Positions 1-9,020 of a DNA stretch of 64,000 bases are shown one piece after another; positions within the stretch are counted from its first letter, which is position 1; each line of letters starts with the position of its first letter. Made by a program: the position numbers and the translations under genes. Under the pieces are notes generated by a model. The model was given only the letters and a program-made list of their open reading frames with translations, had not been told where the DNA came from and did not search any database. This DNA is from Actinomadura luzonensis (GTDB lineage Bacteria; Actinomycetota; Actinomycetes; Streptosporangiales; Streptosporangiaceae), in the NCBI RefSeq assembly GCF_022664455.2, contig NZ_JAKRKC020000001.1, forward strand, positions 3,477,001 through 3,541,000, in the 5' to 3' direction.

Positions 1-654
1 GTCCTCGCCGGCCCGGCGGGCGAAGGCGTAGGAGCCGCCGGGGGTGACGTGCGCGCTGACGCCCGGCTGGGCGGCGTACCAGGCGAGCGTGGCGGGCCGG
101 GCGCCGCCGGAGGCGCGCGCGTCGGCGCCGGCCACCTCGCCGGCCACCTCCCGCGCGCTCGCCGGCCGGACGGCCCCGCCGGGCAGCGGCGCGAGCGGGC
201 CGCTCAGGTAGAGCAGCGGCGTCCAGGGCCGCAGCCCGTGCCGGACGTACAGCGCCACGGCCCGGGCGTCGGAGGAGGCGAAGGTGACCTTCGGCCCGGG
301 CGCGGCCAGCAGCCCCGCCAGCAACGCCCGCCCGACGCCGCCGGACTGGTGCTCGGGCAGCACGAACAGGTCGCCCAGGTGGGTGAGGCCGCCGCGCCGC
401 AACGTCCCCCCGAACCCGACGGCGCCCTCTCCCTCGGCGCCCTCTCCCTCGGCGGCCCCTCCCTCTGTCGCGACGAGGAGCTCGCCGAACGCGCGCTCGG
501 CGTCCAGGAAGTCGCTGCCGCCGGGCCAGCCGCCCAGCAGCCCGAACCGGTGGGCGATGCGCCGCACGGCGGGCATGTCGGCGTCACCTGCGGCCCGCAC
601 CGCCGGCCCCGGCCGCGCGTTCACCGGCCGCGCGTTCACCGGCCGCGCGTTCAC
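1..654 (-). CDS. GNAT family N-acetyltransferase, partial (3' end cut by window edge)
   Basis: The frame read leftward from GTG at 654 gives 218 codons without a stop. An acetyl-CoA-binding-like stretch is visible (LFVLPEHQSGGVGRALLAGL, the V..Q..G.G..L pattern of GNAT motif A), followed by a motif-B-like ALYVRHGLRPW. The GTG overlaps the stop of pta as GTGA, which suggests translational coupling. The first 45 nt are three exact 15-nt copies encoding VNARP, so three in-frame GTG codons (654, 639, 624) compete as starts. A short acidic repeat (EGEGAEGEGA) lies in the middle of the protein. The substrate cannot be told. The gene runs off the left edge. Confidence 0.8.
   Translation of the reverse strand, partial: MNARPVNARPVNARPGPAVRAAGDADMPAVRRIAHRFGLLGGWPGGSDFLDAERAFGELLVATEGGAAEGEGAEGEGAVGFGGTLRRGGLTHLGDLFVLPEHQSGGVGRALLAGLLAAPGPKVTFASSDARAVALYVRHGLRPWTPLLYLSGPLAPLPGGAVRPASAREVAGEVAGADARASGGARPATLAWYAAQPGVSAHVTPGGSYAFARRAGED
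610..654 (-). repeat. Three 15-nt direct repeats that multiply a GTG start codon
   Basis: Units at 610-624, 625-639 and 640-654 are identical. Each starts (minus strand) with GTG in frame with the GNAT gene, giving VNARPVNARPVNARP. Copy-number change would add or remove start codons without shifting the frame. Confidence 0.85.
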
Positions 655-2822
655 CGGCCCGGGGCGGGCGCGTAGGCCCGCTCCCCGCGCCCGCCGGCGT
701 CCTCCTGCGGGACGTCGTCGCGCACCTGCGCGGCGGTGATGGCGACGGTGGTGACGATGTCGGCGACCGTCGCGCCCCGCGACAGGTCGTTGACCGGTTT
801 GCGGAGGTTCTGCAGCACCGGCCCGACCGCGACGGCCCCGGCGCTGCGCTGGACGGCCTTGTAGAGGTTGTTGCCGGTGTTGAGGTCGGGCACCACGAAC
901 ACGGTGGCGCGGCCGGCGACCTCGCTGCCGGGCATCTTGGTGTGCGCGACGGCGGGGTCGATCGCGGCGTCGTACTGGATGGGGCCTTCGACGGGCAGGC
1001 CGGGGCGGCGTTCGCGGACCAGCTCGGTCGCCTGGCGCACCTTGTCGACGTCGGCGCCCGCGCCGGAGGCTCCCGTCGAGTACGACAACATCGCGATGCG
1101 CGGCTCGACGCCGAACAGCGCCGCCGTGCGGGCCGAGGAGATCGCGATGTCGGCGAGCTGGGCGGCGTCGGGGTCGGGGTTGACCGCGCAGTCGCCGTAC
1201 ACCAGCACCCGGTCGGCCAGGCACATGAAGAACACGCTGGAGACCAGCCCGAGGCGCAGCAGCTCGAACGCGGGCCTGATGGTGTGGGCGGTGGTGTGCG
1301 CGGCCCCGGACACCATGCCGTCGGCCAGGCCCTGGTGCACCATGAGGGTGCCGAAGTAGGACACGTCGGTGACGGCGTCGCGGGCCAGCTCGACGGTGAC
1401 GCCCTTGTGGGCGCGCAGGGCGGCGTACTCGCGGGCGAAACGTTCGCGCAGCTCGGGGTCGAACGGGCTGACCACCTCGGCCCCTTCGACGTCGACGCCG
1501 AGCCTGGCGGCCTTGGCGGCGATGCGTTCGCGGTCGCCGAGCAGGGTCAGCTCGGCCACGCCGCGGCGCAGCAGCACCTCGGCGGCGCGCAGGATGCGCG
1601 GCTCCTCGCCCTCGGGCAGCACGATGCGGCGGCGGCGGGCGCGCGCCCGGTCCAGCAGCTCGTACTCGAACATCAGCGGGGTGACGACGTCGGTCCTGGC
1701 GATGGCCAGGCGCTGCAGCAGCACCTGGCCGTCGACGTGCTCGGCGAACAGCCGCAGCGCGGTGTCGATCTTGCCTTCGGCCTCGGGGGTGAAGCGGCCC
1801 TGCACGGCCGACAGGCGGGTGGCGGTGTCGAAGGTGTCGCGGTCGGTGGCGATGACCGGCAGGGGGATGACCATGCCGCGCAGCAGCCGTTCGACGGGGG
1901 CGGGCAGCTCGGTGCCGCCGGTCATGATCAGCGCGGACAGGGCGGGGAAGCCGGGGGAGACGTGCGCGGCGATCAGGCCGGGCAGCAGCGCGGCGGCGCG
2001 GTCGGAGGGGATGATGAGCGCGGTGCCCTCGGTGTAGCGGTCGAGGATGCCGGGCAGCGACATCGCGCCCACCATCAGGCCGCCGGCCTCGCGGCCGAGC
2101 CCGTCGCGCTCGCCCAGGAAGAACCGGCCGTCACAGGCCTGCACCAGGTCGGCGACGGTGGGGGCGCGCAGCGACGGCGTCTCGGGCAGCACGTACACGG
2201 GGGTGGGGTGCCCGGCGGCCGGCCCGTCTCCCGCGTGCCCGTCTCCTGTGTGCCCGCCCCCCGTGTGCCCGTCCTGGCGGGGGGCGGCGGCGGTGAGGCC
2301 GGGCTCGGCGCGGGTGACGACGACGGCCAGCTCGCGGGCGTGGTGGTGGGCGAGCTGCCGCGAGGACAGCTCGACGGCGGCGGCGACCTCGGCGGCGGTG
2401 CGGCCGTGCCCGCTGACCACGTTGAGGACGGGCGTGCCGAGGTCGGCGGCGAGCCGGGCGTTGAACTCGAACTCGGTCGGCGCGCCGACGTCGGTGTAGT
2501 CGGTGCCGACGACCACGACGGCGTCGCAGCGGGCGGCCAGCGCCCGGTAGCGGGCCACGATGTCGCCGGCGGCGCGCTCGGCGTCGGCGTGCACGTCGTC
2601 GTAGGTGACGCCGGCGCAGGCGTCGTAGGGCAGGCCGAGCTGGAAGCGGCTGCGGATGGTGTTGACCAGGTTGTCCTCGCGGCCGGCCCGCACCACCGGC
2701 CGGAACACCCCGACGTTGCCCACCTGGCGCGACAGCAGCTCCACCATGCCGAGGGCGACCGTGGCCTTGTTGCTCTCCGCCTCGCCCGCCGCGACGTACA
2801 CCGCACGTGTCATGTGCCCCAT
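651..2822 (-). CDS. pta: Phosphate acetyltransferase (two-domain type)
   Basis: This 723-residue protein has the architecture of long phosphotransacetylases. An N-terminal P-loop/dethiobiotin-synthase-like domain (VYVAAGEAESNKATVALGMV) leads into a DRTGG-type middle region, and the catalytic PTA_PTB domain forms the C-terminal half (IVLPEGEEPRILRAAEVLLRRG, SYSTGASGAGADVDKVRQA, MPGSEVAGRATVFVVPDLNTGN). It interconverts acetyl-CoA and acetyl phosphate. The start at 2822 has an AGGA about 10 nt upstream; ATG 2813 is an alternative. It follows the P450 gene by about 50 nt and overlaps the GNAT gene by GTGA. The usual partner ackA is not in view and may lie beyond the left edge. A short GDGHTGDGHAGDG-like repeat sits in the interdomain linker. 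Confidence 0.95.
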   Translation of the reverse strand: MGHMTRAVYVAAGEAESNKATVALGMVELLSRQVGNVGVFRPVVRAGREDNLVNTIRSRFQLGLPYDACAGVTYDDVHADAERAAGDIVARYRALAARCDAVVVVGTDYTDVGAPTEFEFNARLAADLGTPVLNVVSGHGRTAAEVAAAVELSSRQLAHHHARELAVVVTRAEPGLTAAAPRQDGHTGGGHTGDGHAGDGPAAGHPTPVYVLPETPSLRAPTVADLVQACDGRFFLGERDGLGREAGGLMVGAMSLPGILDRYTEGTALIIPSDRAAALLPGLIAAHVSPGFPALSALIMTGGTELPAPVERLLRGMVIPLPVIATDRDTFDTATRLSAVQGRFTPEAEGKIDTALRLFAEHVDGQVLLQRLAIARTDVVTPLMFEYELLDRARARRRRIVLPEGEEPRILRAAEVLLRRGVAELTLLGDRERIAAKAARLGVDVEGAEVVSPFDPELRERFAREYAALRAHKGVTVELARDAVTDVSYFGTLMVHQGLADGMVSGAAHTTAHTIRPAFELLRLGLVSSVFFMCLADRVLVYGDCAVNPDPDAAQLADIAISSARTAALFGVEPRIAMLSYSTGASGAGADVDKVRQATELVRERRPGLPVEGPIQYDAAIDPAVAHTKMPGSEVAGRATVFVVPDLNTGNNLYKAVQRSAGAVAVGPVLQNLRKPVNDLSRGATVADIVTTVAITAAQVRDDVPQEDAGGRGERAYAPAPGR

Positions 2823-2872
2823 TGTGGCCGGTCCTGGGGGCGCCTCGATCAGCGGGCGGGCGGGCGTCGCGG

Positions 2873-4114
2873 TCAGCGGGCGGCGACCAGCAGGCGGCGC
2901 GGCCGGTAGACGAACCCGTCGTCGCTCCACCGCACGCCGGCCAGGTCCTCGCGGGGCCGCAGCCCCGGCAGGCGGGTGACCAGGGCGCGGAAGGCCTCCT
3001 GCAGCTCCATCCTGGCCAGGTTGGCGCCCAGGCAGTAGTGGGGTCCGTGGCCGAAGGCCAGGTGCGGGGCGGCAGCGGTGGCGGCGGTGGTGCTGGTGCT
3101 GGTGCTGGTGGCGAAGCGGCGCACGTCGAAACGCTGGGGGTCGGTGAACACCTCGGGGTCGTGGTTGGCGGCCGACAGGTTGGGCAGCACGACGGCGCCG
3201 GCCGGGATGCCCGTGCCGGCGACCTCGGTGTCGGCGGTCAGGCGGCGCAGCATGCCGTTGCCGCCGGGGCCCTCGTGGCGCAGGATCTCCTCCACGGCCG
3301 CGTCGACCATGGCGGGGTCGGCGGCCAGCGCGCCGTACTGGCCGGGGTGGCACAGCAGCCGGTACGTCCCCCGGATGATCATCGAGGCGGTGGTCTCGTG
3401 CCCGGCCAGGATCAGCGTGAACACCATGTTGGTCAGCTCGTCCTCGCTGAGCCGGTCGTCCTCGTCGCGGGCGGCGATGAGCAGGTCGATCAGGTCGTCG
3501 CCGGGCTCGGCGCGGTGCCGGGCGATCAGCTCGCCGGCGTAGGCGAGGAAGGCGGTGTAGGCGGCGCCGCGCGCCTCGGCGCCGGCCTCGGAGGTGGACA
3601 GGAACGTCTCGGTCCAGCCGCGGAACTGCTCGAAGCGGTCCATCGGGACGCCCAGCAGCTCGCAGATCACCCGGGCGGGCAGCGGCAGCGCGAACGCGGC
3701 GACCAGGTCGAACTCGTCGCCGGCGGCGTCGAGCAGGCCGGCGGCGATGGCGGCGGCGCGGGGCCGCCAGCGTTCGACGTGGCGGGGGGTGAAGGTGCCG
3801 TGCAGGATGCGGCGGTAGCGGGTGTGGGCGGGCGGGTCCTGGTTGATCAGCGCGGCCGGGTCGTCGTCGAGGAACGTGCCGCGGACCATGCGCGGCAGGC
3901 CGGGCCGGCGCAGGTCGCGGCTGGCGGCGGGCGAGGACAGCAGGCTCCGCACGTCGCCGTAGCGCACGATCATGGGGACGCGGTCGCCGCTGGGCAGCGT
4001 CGCCGGCGCGGCCGGGGCCTCGGCGTGCCGGCGGGCCAGGTCGGGGCTGGGGGTGCCGTACGGGCCCGGCGGCAGGTCGGGCCAGGTGGAGCTGGTGGCG
4101 GGCTGCTCGGACAC
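2873..4114 (-). CDS. Cytochrome P450 (bacterial class I)
   Basis: At 413 residues this is the normal length of a soluble bacterial P450. Visible signatures are the I-helix oxygen-activation motif LAGHETT near 237-242, the ExxR helix (EEILR, near 275) and the heme loop FGHGPHYCLG with axial Cys at about 361. An unusual Ser/Thr/Ala insertion (STSTSTTAATAAA) lies just before the heme loop. No ferredoxin or reductase is adjacent. It is divergent from an alpha-oxoamine synthase, with its own promoter between them, and lies upstream of pta on the same strand. The substrate is unknown. Confidence 0.95.
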   Translation of the reverse strand: MSEQPATSSTWPDLPPGPYGTPSPDLARRHAEAPAAPATLPSGDRVPMIVRYGDVRSLLSSPAASRDLRRPGLPRMVRGTFLDDDPAALINQDPPAHTRYRRILHGTFTPRHVERWRPRAAAIAAGLLDAAGDEFDLVAAFALPLPARVICELLGVPMDRFEQFRGWTETFLSTSEAGAEARGAAYTAFLAYAGELIARHRAEPGDDLIDLLIAARDEDDRLSEDELTNMVFTLILAGHETTASMIIRGTYRLLCHPGQYGALAADPAMVDAAVEEILRHEGPGGNGMLRRLTADTEVAGTGIPAGAVVLPNLSAANHDPEVFTDPQRFDVRRFATSTSTSTTAATAAAPHLAFGHGPHYCLGANLARMELQEAFRALVTRLPGLRPREDLAGVRWSDDGFVYRPRRLLVAAR

Positions 4115-4155
4115 GGCGGCCTCCCGGTTCTCCCGGTTCTCGCGGGCTCGGTGGG

Positions 4156-4184
4156 AACGTACGAGACGGCGCGGCGGCGGTCAA
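4156..4184 (-). promoter_or_regulatory. Candidate promoter of the P450 gene
   Basis: On the minus strand TTGACC (4184-4179) and TACGTT (4161-4156) are separated by exactly 17 nt, matching the actinobacterial housekeeping sigma consensus. The box lies about 42 nt upstream of the P450 ATG. Confidence 0.6.
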
Positions 4185-4238
4185 GGCGGGCCAGACTCGT
4201 AGCACGGGGATCCCTTGCTGACCGGGAGGCGTGAGGTC

Positions 4239-5423
4239 ATGGTCGACGTGTTCGCGAAGTGCCGGCTGCCCGAGACGTACGCGATCGTGCGCGAGCTCGG
4301 CGTCTACCCCTACTACCGGGCGGTGGACGAGCGGCCGGGCGGGGGAGAGGTCGTCATCGGCGGCCGCACGCTCGTCCAGGCCGGCTCCAGCGACTACCTG
4401 GGACTGTCGGGCGACGAGCGGGTCGTGGAGGCGGCGGTCGCGGCGGCCCGCCGGCTGGGCACCGGCAGCGGCGGCTCGCGGCTGAGCAACGGCTCGCTGG
4501 CGCTGCACGAGGAGCTGGAGGGGCGGCTGGCGGCGTTCCTGCGGCGGCCCGCGGTCATGGTGACCAGCGCGGGCTACCTGGCCAACCTCGCCCTGGCCGG
4601 GCTGATGGGGCCGCGTGACGCGGTGATCGGCGACGCGCTGGTGCATGCCTGCCTGATCGACGCCACCCGGCTGGCCGGCGCGCGGCTGCGCCGTTACCGC
4701 CACAACGACCCGGCCCACCTGGAGCGGCTGCTGGAGGCCGCCGATCCGCGGGCGGGGCGGCTGATCGTCACCGAGGGCATGTTCTCCACCTCCGGCGCGC
4801 TGTGCGACCTGCCGGGCATCGCCAAGCTCGCGCGGGCGCACGGCGCGCGGGTCGTCATGGACAGCGCCCACGACGTCGGGCTGCTGGGCGCCGGCGGGCG
4901 GGGCGCGGCCGAGCATCACGGGCTGGAGCAGGCGGTCGACGTGCAGACCCTGACCTTCTCCAAGGCGTTCGGCACGATCGGCGGGGCGGTGGCCGGCCCG
5001 CGGGACGTGATCGCCTATCTGCGGCACTACGCGCGGCCGATGGTGTTCACCGCGGCGCTGTCGCCGCCGTGCGCCGCGGCCGCCCTGGCCGCGCTGGAGG
5101 TGATCACGGCCGAGCCGGAGCGCCGTGCCCGGGTGCGGGCGGCCGCGGCGCGGGTCAGCGGGGAGCTGGCGGCGCTGGGCTTCGGCGTCCTGGCCGGCGA
5201 CCGGCCGGTGGTCGCGGTGCCGGTGGGTGACGACCTGCTGTGTTTCCGGCTGTGGCGGGAGCTGTTCGAGGCGGGGGTGTTCACGACGGCGATGATCCCG
5301 CCGGGGGTGCCGCCGGGGGAGGCGCTGATCCGGGTGAGCGTCACCGCCGCGCACACCGGCGCGCAGCTCGACCGGATCGTGGAGGCGTTCGCGGTGGCGG
5401 GCCGCCGCCTGGGCTTACTGTGA
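4239..5423 (+). CDS. Alpha-oxoamine synthase family PLP enzyme (BioF/KBL/SPT/CqsA-like)
   Basis: The 394-residue protein has fold-type I PLP features: GTGSGGSRLSNGS, TSAGYLANLAL, the aspartate motif VVMDSAHDVGLLG and the Schiff-base lysine in TFSKAFG (about K242). The family condenses an amino acid with an acyl-thioester and releases CO2. ATG 4239 was chosen because GGGAGG lies 9 nt upstream; a TTG at 4215 is in frame. No biotin genes or acyl carrier protein are adjacent, so a role outside biotin synthesis (sphingoid-like, signal or secondary metabolite) is possible but unproven. The penultimate leucine is a TTA codon (5415-5417), rare in such GC-rich genomes. Confidence 0.85.
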   Translation: MVDVFAKCRLPETYAIVRELGVYPYYRAVDERPGGGEVVIGGRTLVQAGSSDYLGLSGDERVVEAAVAAARRLGTGSGGSRLSNGSLALHEELEGRLAAFLRRPAVMVTSAGYLANLALAGLMGPRDAVIGDALVHACLIDATRLAGARLRRYRHNDPAHLERLLEAADPRAGRLIVTEGMFSTSGALCDLPGIAKLARAHGARVVMDSAHDVGLLGAGGRGAAEHHGLEQAVDVQTLTFSKAFGTIGGAVAGPRDVIAYLRHYARPMVFTAALSPPCAAAALAALEVITAEPERRARVRAAAARVSGELAALGFGVLAGDRPVVAVPVGDDLLCFRLWRELFEAGVFTTAMIPPGVPPGEALIRVSVTAAHTGAQLDRIVEAFAVAGRRLGLL

Positions 5424-5526
5424 AATCTGATGAAAAGTAGGTTACGGCGGGCGCGTCCCGTTCCTCCCGGCGTACCGGATCCGTCAGGCTAGGGCCGTTT
5501 CCCACCCCCGGGGAGGATGACCCACC

Positions 5527-5802
5527 ATGCTCAGGCGCACGGCACTGTTCGGCAACAAGACCAGGATCACCTTCGCGCTGCCCGCGCACCATCCGGACGG
5601 CGTGGTCAGCGTCGTCGGGGACTTCAACGGCTGGTCGCCGGGCCTGCACGAGCTGCGGGTCCGCCGCAACGGCACACGTACGGTGTCGGTGATCCTGCCG
5701 CAGGGCACGCACCGCTTCCGCTACCTGGCCACCGGCGGGGTGTGGTTCGACGACGAGTCGGCCGACCACGTCGACCACGACGGCAGCCTGCTCCACCTCT
5801 GA
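5527..5802 (+). CDS. Small CBM48 (isoamylase early-set / AMPK-beta-like glycogen-binding) protein
   Basis: A 91-residue protein consisting of one beta-sandwich. VVGDFNGWSPG is the hallmark of the AMPK-beta/isoamylase N-terminal glycogen-binding fold, followed by GTHRFRYLATGGVWFDDE. GGGGAGG lies about 10 nt upstream of the ATG. No glycogen enzyme is adjacent. Stand-alone CBM48 proteins are common in actinomycetes and are presumed to bind alpha-glucan; the exact role is unknown. Confidence 0.85.
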   Translation: MLRRTALFGNKTRITFALPAHHPDGVVSVVGDFNGWSPGLHELRVRRNGTRTVSVILPQGTHRFRYLATGGVWFDDESADHVDHDGSLLHL

Positions 5803-5823
5803 CCGGCCCGCCCCTTTCGCGAA

Positions 5824-5882
5824 GCGCACGGCGGGGCACGGGGGGCGGCGGGGCACGGCCCGGCCCGCGCCCCGCCGTGCGC
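5824..5882. terminator. Long GC hairpin after the CBM48 gene
   Basis: A perfect 14-bp inverted repeat (5824-5837 with 5869-5882) has a 31-nt GC-rich loop. There is no U-tract, as is usual in actinomycetes. It sits in the 111-nt gap between the CBM48 stop and the methyltransferase start. Confidence 0.6.
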
Positions 5883-5913
5883 CCCCGCCCCCGGGTGACC
5901 TAGCCTCCCGGAC

Positions 5914-6651
5914 ATGGCTGACGACCTGTTCGAGCACCCGCGCCTGGCCGCCGTTTACGACCCCCTCGACCCCGACCGCGGCGACCTGGACCATTACGCG
6001 GCCATCGCGGCCGAGCTGGGCGCGCGCCGCGTGCTGGACGTCGGCTGCGGCACCGGGACGTTCGCGCTGCTGCTGGCCGGCCGCGGCCTGGAGGTGACGG
6101 CCGCGGACCCGGCCCTGGCCTCGCTGGAGGTGGCCCGCGCCAAGCCGGGCGCCGGGCGGGTGCGCTGGATCCACGGCGACGCCCGCGCGCTGCCGCCGCT
6201 GCGCGCCGACCTCGCCACGATGACGGCGAACGTCGCCCAGGCCATCGTGGACCCCGCCGACTGGGCGGCGACCCTGGACGGCATCCGGCGGGCGCTGCGC
6301 CCGGGCGGGCACCTGGTGTTCGAGACCCGCGTGCCGTCGAGGCGGGCGTGGCTGGAGTGGAACCGGGACGCCTCCTACCGCACGGCCGACCTCGGCGCCG
6401 CGGGCCGGGTGGAGCACTGGGTGGAGCTGCTGGAGGTCGACGGCCCGCTGGTGACCTTCCGCGGGACGTGGGTGTTCGCCGCGGACGGGGCGGTGCTGAC
6501 GTCGCTGTCGACGCTGCGTTTCCGGGAGCGGGCGGAGGTGGAGGAGGACCTGCGGGCGCACGGCTACGTCGTGCGGGACGTCCGCGACGCGCCGGACCGG
6601 CCGGGCCGCGAGCACGTGTTCCTGGCCCGCCTCCTCCCGCACGACGCGTGA
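5914..6651 (+). CDS. Class I SAM-dependent methyltransferase
   Basis: The 245-residue protein has the Rossmann SAM-binding motif VLDVGCGTGTFALLLAGRG (motif I), an acidic post-I residue (VTAADPA) and a LRPGGHLVFETR strand typical of the Methyltransf_11/25 group. The acceptor is unknown. There is no clear Shine-Dalgarno, but TAGCCT (5901-5906) ends 7 nt before the ATG, so the transcript may be leaderless. Confidence 0.9.
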   Translation: MADDLFEHPRLAAVYDPLDPDRGDLDHYAAIAAELGARRVLDVGCGTGTFALLLAGRGLEVTAADPALASLEVARAKPGAGRVRWIHGDARALPPLRADLATMTANVAQAIVDPADWAATLDGIRRALRPGGHLVFETRVPSRRAWLEWNRDASYRTADLGAAGRVEHWVELLEVDGPLVTFRGTWVFAADGAVLTSLSTLRFRERAEVEEDLRAHGYVVRDVRDAPDRPGREHVFLARLLPHDA

Positions 6652-6741
6652 CGGGGAGCCCCGCCCGCGCGCCACTACACTCACTCACTGTAATATCATC
6701 ACAACTCTGTGTAACGAACGACCCATGCGGAGTTGCCGACA

Positions 6742-8892
6742 ATGCCTGCGCCCACCCTGTCCTCCCACCTCGCCACCGCCCTGTTCGGCGACCGTTTCGC
6801 CACCGTCCACGAGCCCTGGCGCGCCCTGCTGTCCACCGAGGCCTTCGCCCCGCGCTCGCACCTGCCCTTCGCCGAGCGCGTCGAGCTCACCTACCACCGG
6901 CTCAGACAGGTCAACGCCGCCGTCGGCGACGTCGCCGCGTTCGTCGGCGACCCCGAGCGGCTGGCGGCGTTCCACGAGTGGGCGGGCGCCGTCGACGGCG
7001 GCCTCGCGGCCGTGGCCGGCATCCACTACAACCTCTTCCTCGGCAGCCTCGCCGACCACGGCCGCCCCCTGACCGGCTACGAACATCTCGAACGCATCGG
7101 CACGTTCCTGTGCACCGAGCTCGGCTACGGCAACAACGCCGCCCAGCTGGAGACCACCGCCGTCCGCGACGGGGACGGCTTCGTCCTGCACACTCCCAGC
7201 CCGGCCGCCGCCAAGTTCATGCCCAACACCAGTCCCGCCGGCGGCCCCAAGACCGGCCTCGTCGCCGCCCGGCTCATCGTCGACGGCGCGGACGAGGGCG
7301 TCATGCTGTTCGTCGTCCCCCTGGACGCGCCGGGCGTGCACGTACGGCTGCTGCAGCCGCGCATCGGCCCGCCGGTCGACCACTGCCTGACCACCTTCAC
7401 CCACGTGCGCCTCGGCCCGGAGGCGCTGCTGCAGGGCCCGCAGGGCCGCTTCAGCCCCGGCGGCGCGTTCCGCAGCGACCTCGGCAACCGCCGTCGGCGC
7501 CTGCTGGCCTCCATCGCCCGCGTCACGACCGGCAAGCTGTGCATGAGCGCCGCCGCGCTCGGGGGCGCCCGTCAGGCGCTCGCCCTGGCCGTCCGGTACG
7601 CCCACATCCGCCGCGCCGCCGCGCTGACCGGCCGCAACGCCGCCCAGGTGCCGCTGTGGAGCTACCGCTCCCATCACGCGCCGCTCCTGGAGGCCCTGGC
7701 GGTCGCCTACGCCGCCACGCTCCTGCACCGCGCCGCGCTCGCCCGCTGGCAGCAGGCGCCCACCGCTCCCGGCGCCGCCGGCCGCGAGGACGCCGAGACC
7801 CACGTCGCGCTCGCCAAGGCCTGGAACACCTGGCAGGCCCGGCAGATCCTCCTGGAATGCCGCGAACGGTGCGGCGCCCAGGGCCTGTTCCCCGTCAACG
7901 GCCTGGCCGACTACCTGGCCACCGTCGAAGGACCGATCACCGCCGAGGGCGACAACCTGCCCGTCCTGGTCAAAGCGGCCGCGCACCTGCTGATGGGACA
8001 CGCCGCCGAGCCGCCCGCCCCGTACCCGCCCGGCGCCTCACCCACCGACCCCGACTTCCTCCAGCACGCCCTGCACCAGGTCGAACACCTCCACCGCCGC
8101 CGCGCCCACACCGCCCTGCGCACGCCACCCCCTCCCACCACCTGCCCCTCCTGCCCCGCCCCCACAACCCTCGCCCCCACAGCTCCCGCCCCCGCAGCGC
8201 AGAAAGCCCCGCCATCTGCCGCCGCCGTCCACGCCGTCCCCATGCCCTGCGCGATCTCGGTCCCTTCCCCGACCCCCACCGCTTCCGCCCCTTGCGCCGC
8301 CCTGTCCGGCTCAAGCCGGATGCCCACCACCGCGGCACCCCGCACCACCACCGCGAGAACCACGGGAAAGCCCACCACGGGGGAGCCCACCACCGGCAAG
8401 CCCACCACGGGGCAGACCACCACGCTGAAGCCCGCCATGAGGAAGCCCGCCACGGGGCAGGCCGCAAGCACCGTCCCGGAACCCGACAGCGGTGCGCTGG
8501 CCCGCTGGAACCACGCCACCGGCCCCGCCCTGCAACTCGCCGAGGCCACCGCCGCCCGCTCAGCCGCCCAGGCCCTCCTGCAGGCCGCCCGCGCCACGCC
8601 CGACGCCCACGCCGCCGACCTCCTGCTGACCCTGCACCGGCTGCTCGCCCTGCGCCTGCTGGCGCCGTCGACCGGCGACCTCCTCGCCGCCGGCCACCTG
8701 CGCCCCGATCACCTCGAGCACCTGCACACCGCCCGCGAGCAGGCCGTCGCCCACCTGGCCTCGCACGCCACGGCCCTGATCGACGCGTTCATGATCCCCG
8801 AGGACGTCCTGACCCGGCACCCGATCGCCCTGCCCGACTGGGACCTGTTCCTCGACCGCATCCCCGCCGCCCTGACCTCCGGCACCGCCTGA
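6742..8892 (+). CDS. Acyl-CoA oxidase-like flavoprotein with an interrupted C-terminal domain
   Basis: The first ~430 residues follow the acyl-CoA oxidase/dehydrogenase fold: ELGYGNNAAQLETTA is the FAD/substrate-loop region, then PKTGLVAARLIVDGADEGVMLFVVPL, and RCGAQGLFPVNGLADYLATVEGPITAEGDNLPVLVKAAAHLL resembles the oxidase Gly-rich dimer/FAD segment. The C-terminal helical domain starts (ALHQVEHLHRRRAHTAL). It is broken by about 150 residues of Pro/Thr-rich sequence with GKPTTGEPTTGKPTTG repeats and then resumes (ARWNHATGPALQLAEATAAR to the end). ATG 6742 is preferred over TTG 6733 because GGAG lies at 6728-6731. It is followed by an EF-hand gene. Such enzymes oxidise acyl-CoA with O2, giving H2O2. 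Confidence 0.85.
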   Translation: MPAPTLSSHLATALFGDRFATVHEPWRALLSTEAFAPRSHLPFAERVELTYHRLRQVNAAVGDVAAFVGDPERLAAFHEWAGAVDGGLAAVAGIHYNLFLGSLADHGRPLTGYEHLERIGTFLCTELGYGNNAAQLETTAVRDGDGFVLHTPSPAAAKFMPNTSPAGGPKTGLVAARLIVDGADEGVMLFVVPLDAPGVHVRLLQPRIGPPVDHCLTTFTHVRLGPEALLQGPQGRFSPGGAFRSDLGNRRRRLLASIARVTTGKLCMSAAALGGARQALALAVRYAHIRRAAALTGRNAAQVPLWSYRSHHAPLLEALAVAYAATLLHRAALARWQQAPTAPGAAGREDAETHVALAKAWNTWQARQILLECRERCGAQGLFPVNGLADYLATVEGPITAEGDNLPVLVKAAAHLLMGHAAEPPAPYPPGASPTDPDFLQHALHQVEHLHRRRAHTALRTPPPPTTCPSCPAPTTLAPTAPAPAAQKAPPSAAAVHAVPMPCAISVPSPTPTASAPCAALSGSSRMPTTAAPRTTTARTTGKPTTGEPTTGKPTTGQTTTLKPAMRKPATGQAASTVPEPDSGALARWNHATGPALQLAEATAARSAAQALLQAARATPDAHAADLLLTLHRLLALRLLAPSTGDLLAAGHLRPDHLEHLHTAREQAVAHLASHATALIDAFMIPEDVLTRHPIALPDWDLFLDRIPAALTSGTA

Positions 8893-9020
8893 CGCACCCG
8901 GCCTCGGACGCGCCCACTTTCACCACGCCCACCACCTGCCATTACCCTCTGTTTGCGTTATCTTACTCTTGGTAATCAGCCGCGGACGCACCGCCGCCCG
9001 CCACAGAAAGGCAGGACGCC

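Noticed and set aside
2807..4234. Plus-strand 475-codon Gly/Gln/Ala-rich frame
   Set aside because: Antisense shadow of the P450 gene, typical of high-GC DNA.
651..5354. Minus-strand 1567-codon open frame
   Set aside because: Only its 3' part (from 2822) is pta. The rest runs through the P450 and oxoamine synthase genes in wrong frames and has no protein-like composition.
8941..8976. ATTACC/GGTAAT pair upstream of the EF-hand gene as a firm operator
   Set aside because: The 24-nt spacing is too long and the arms too short to call with confidence; mentioned only in the gene entry.
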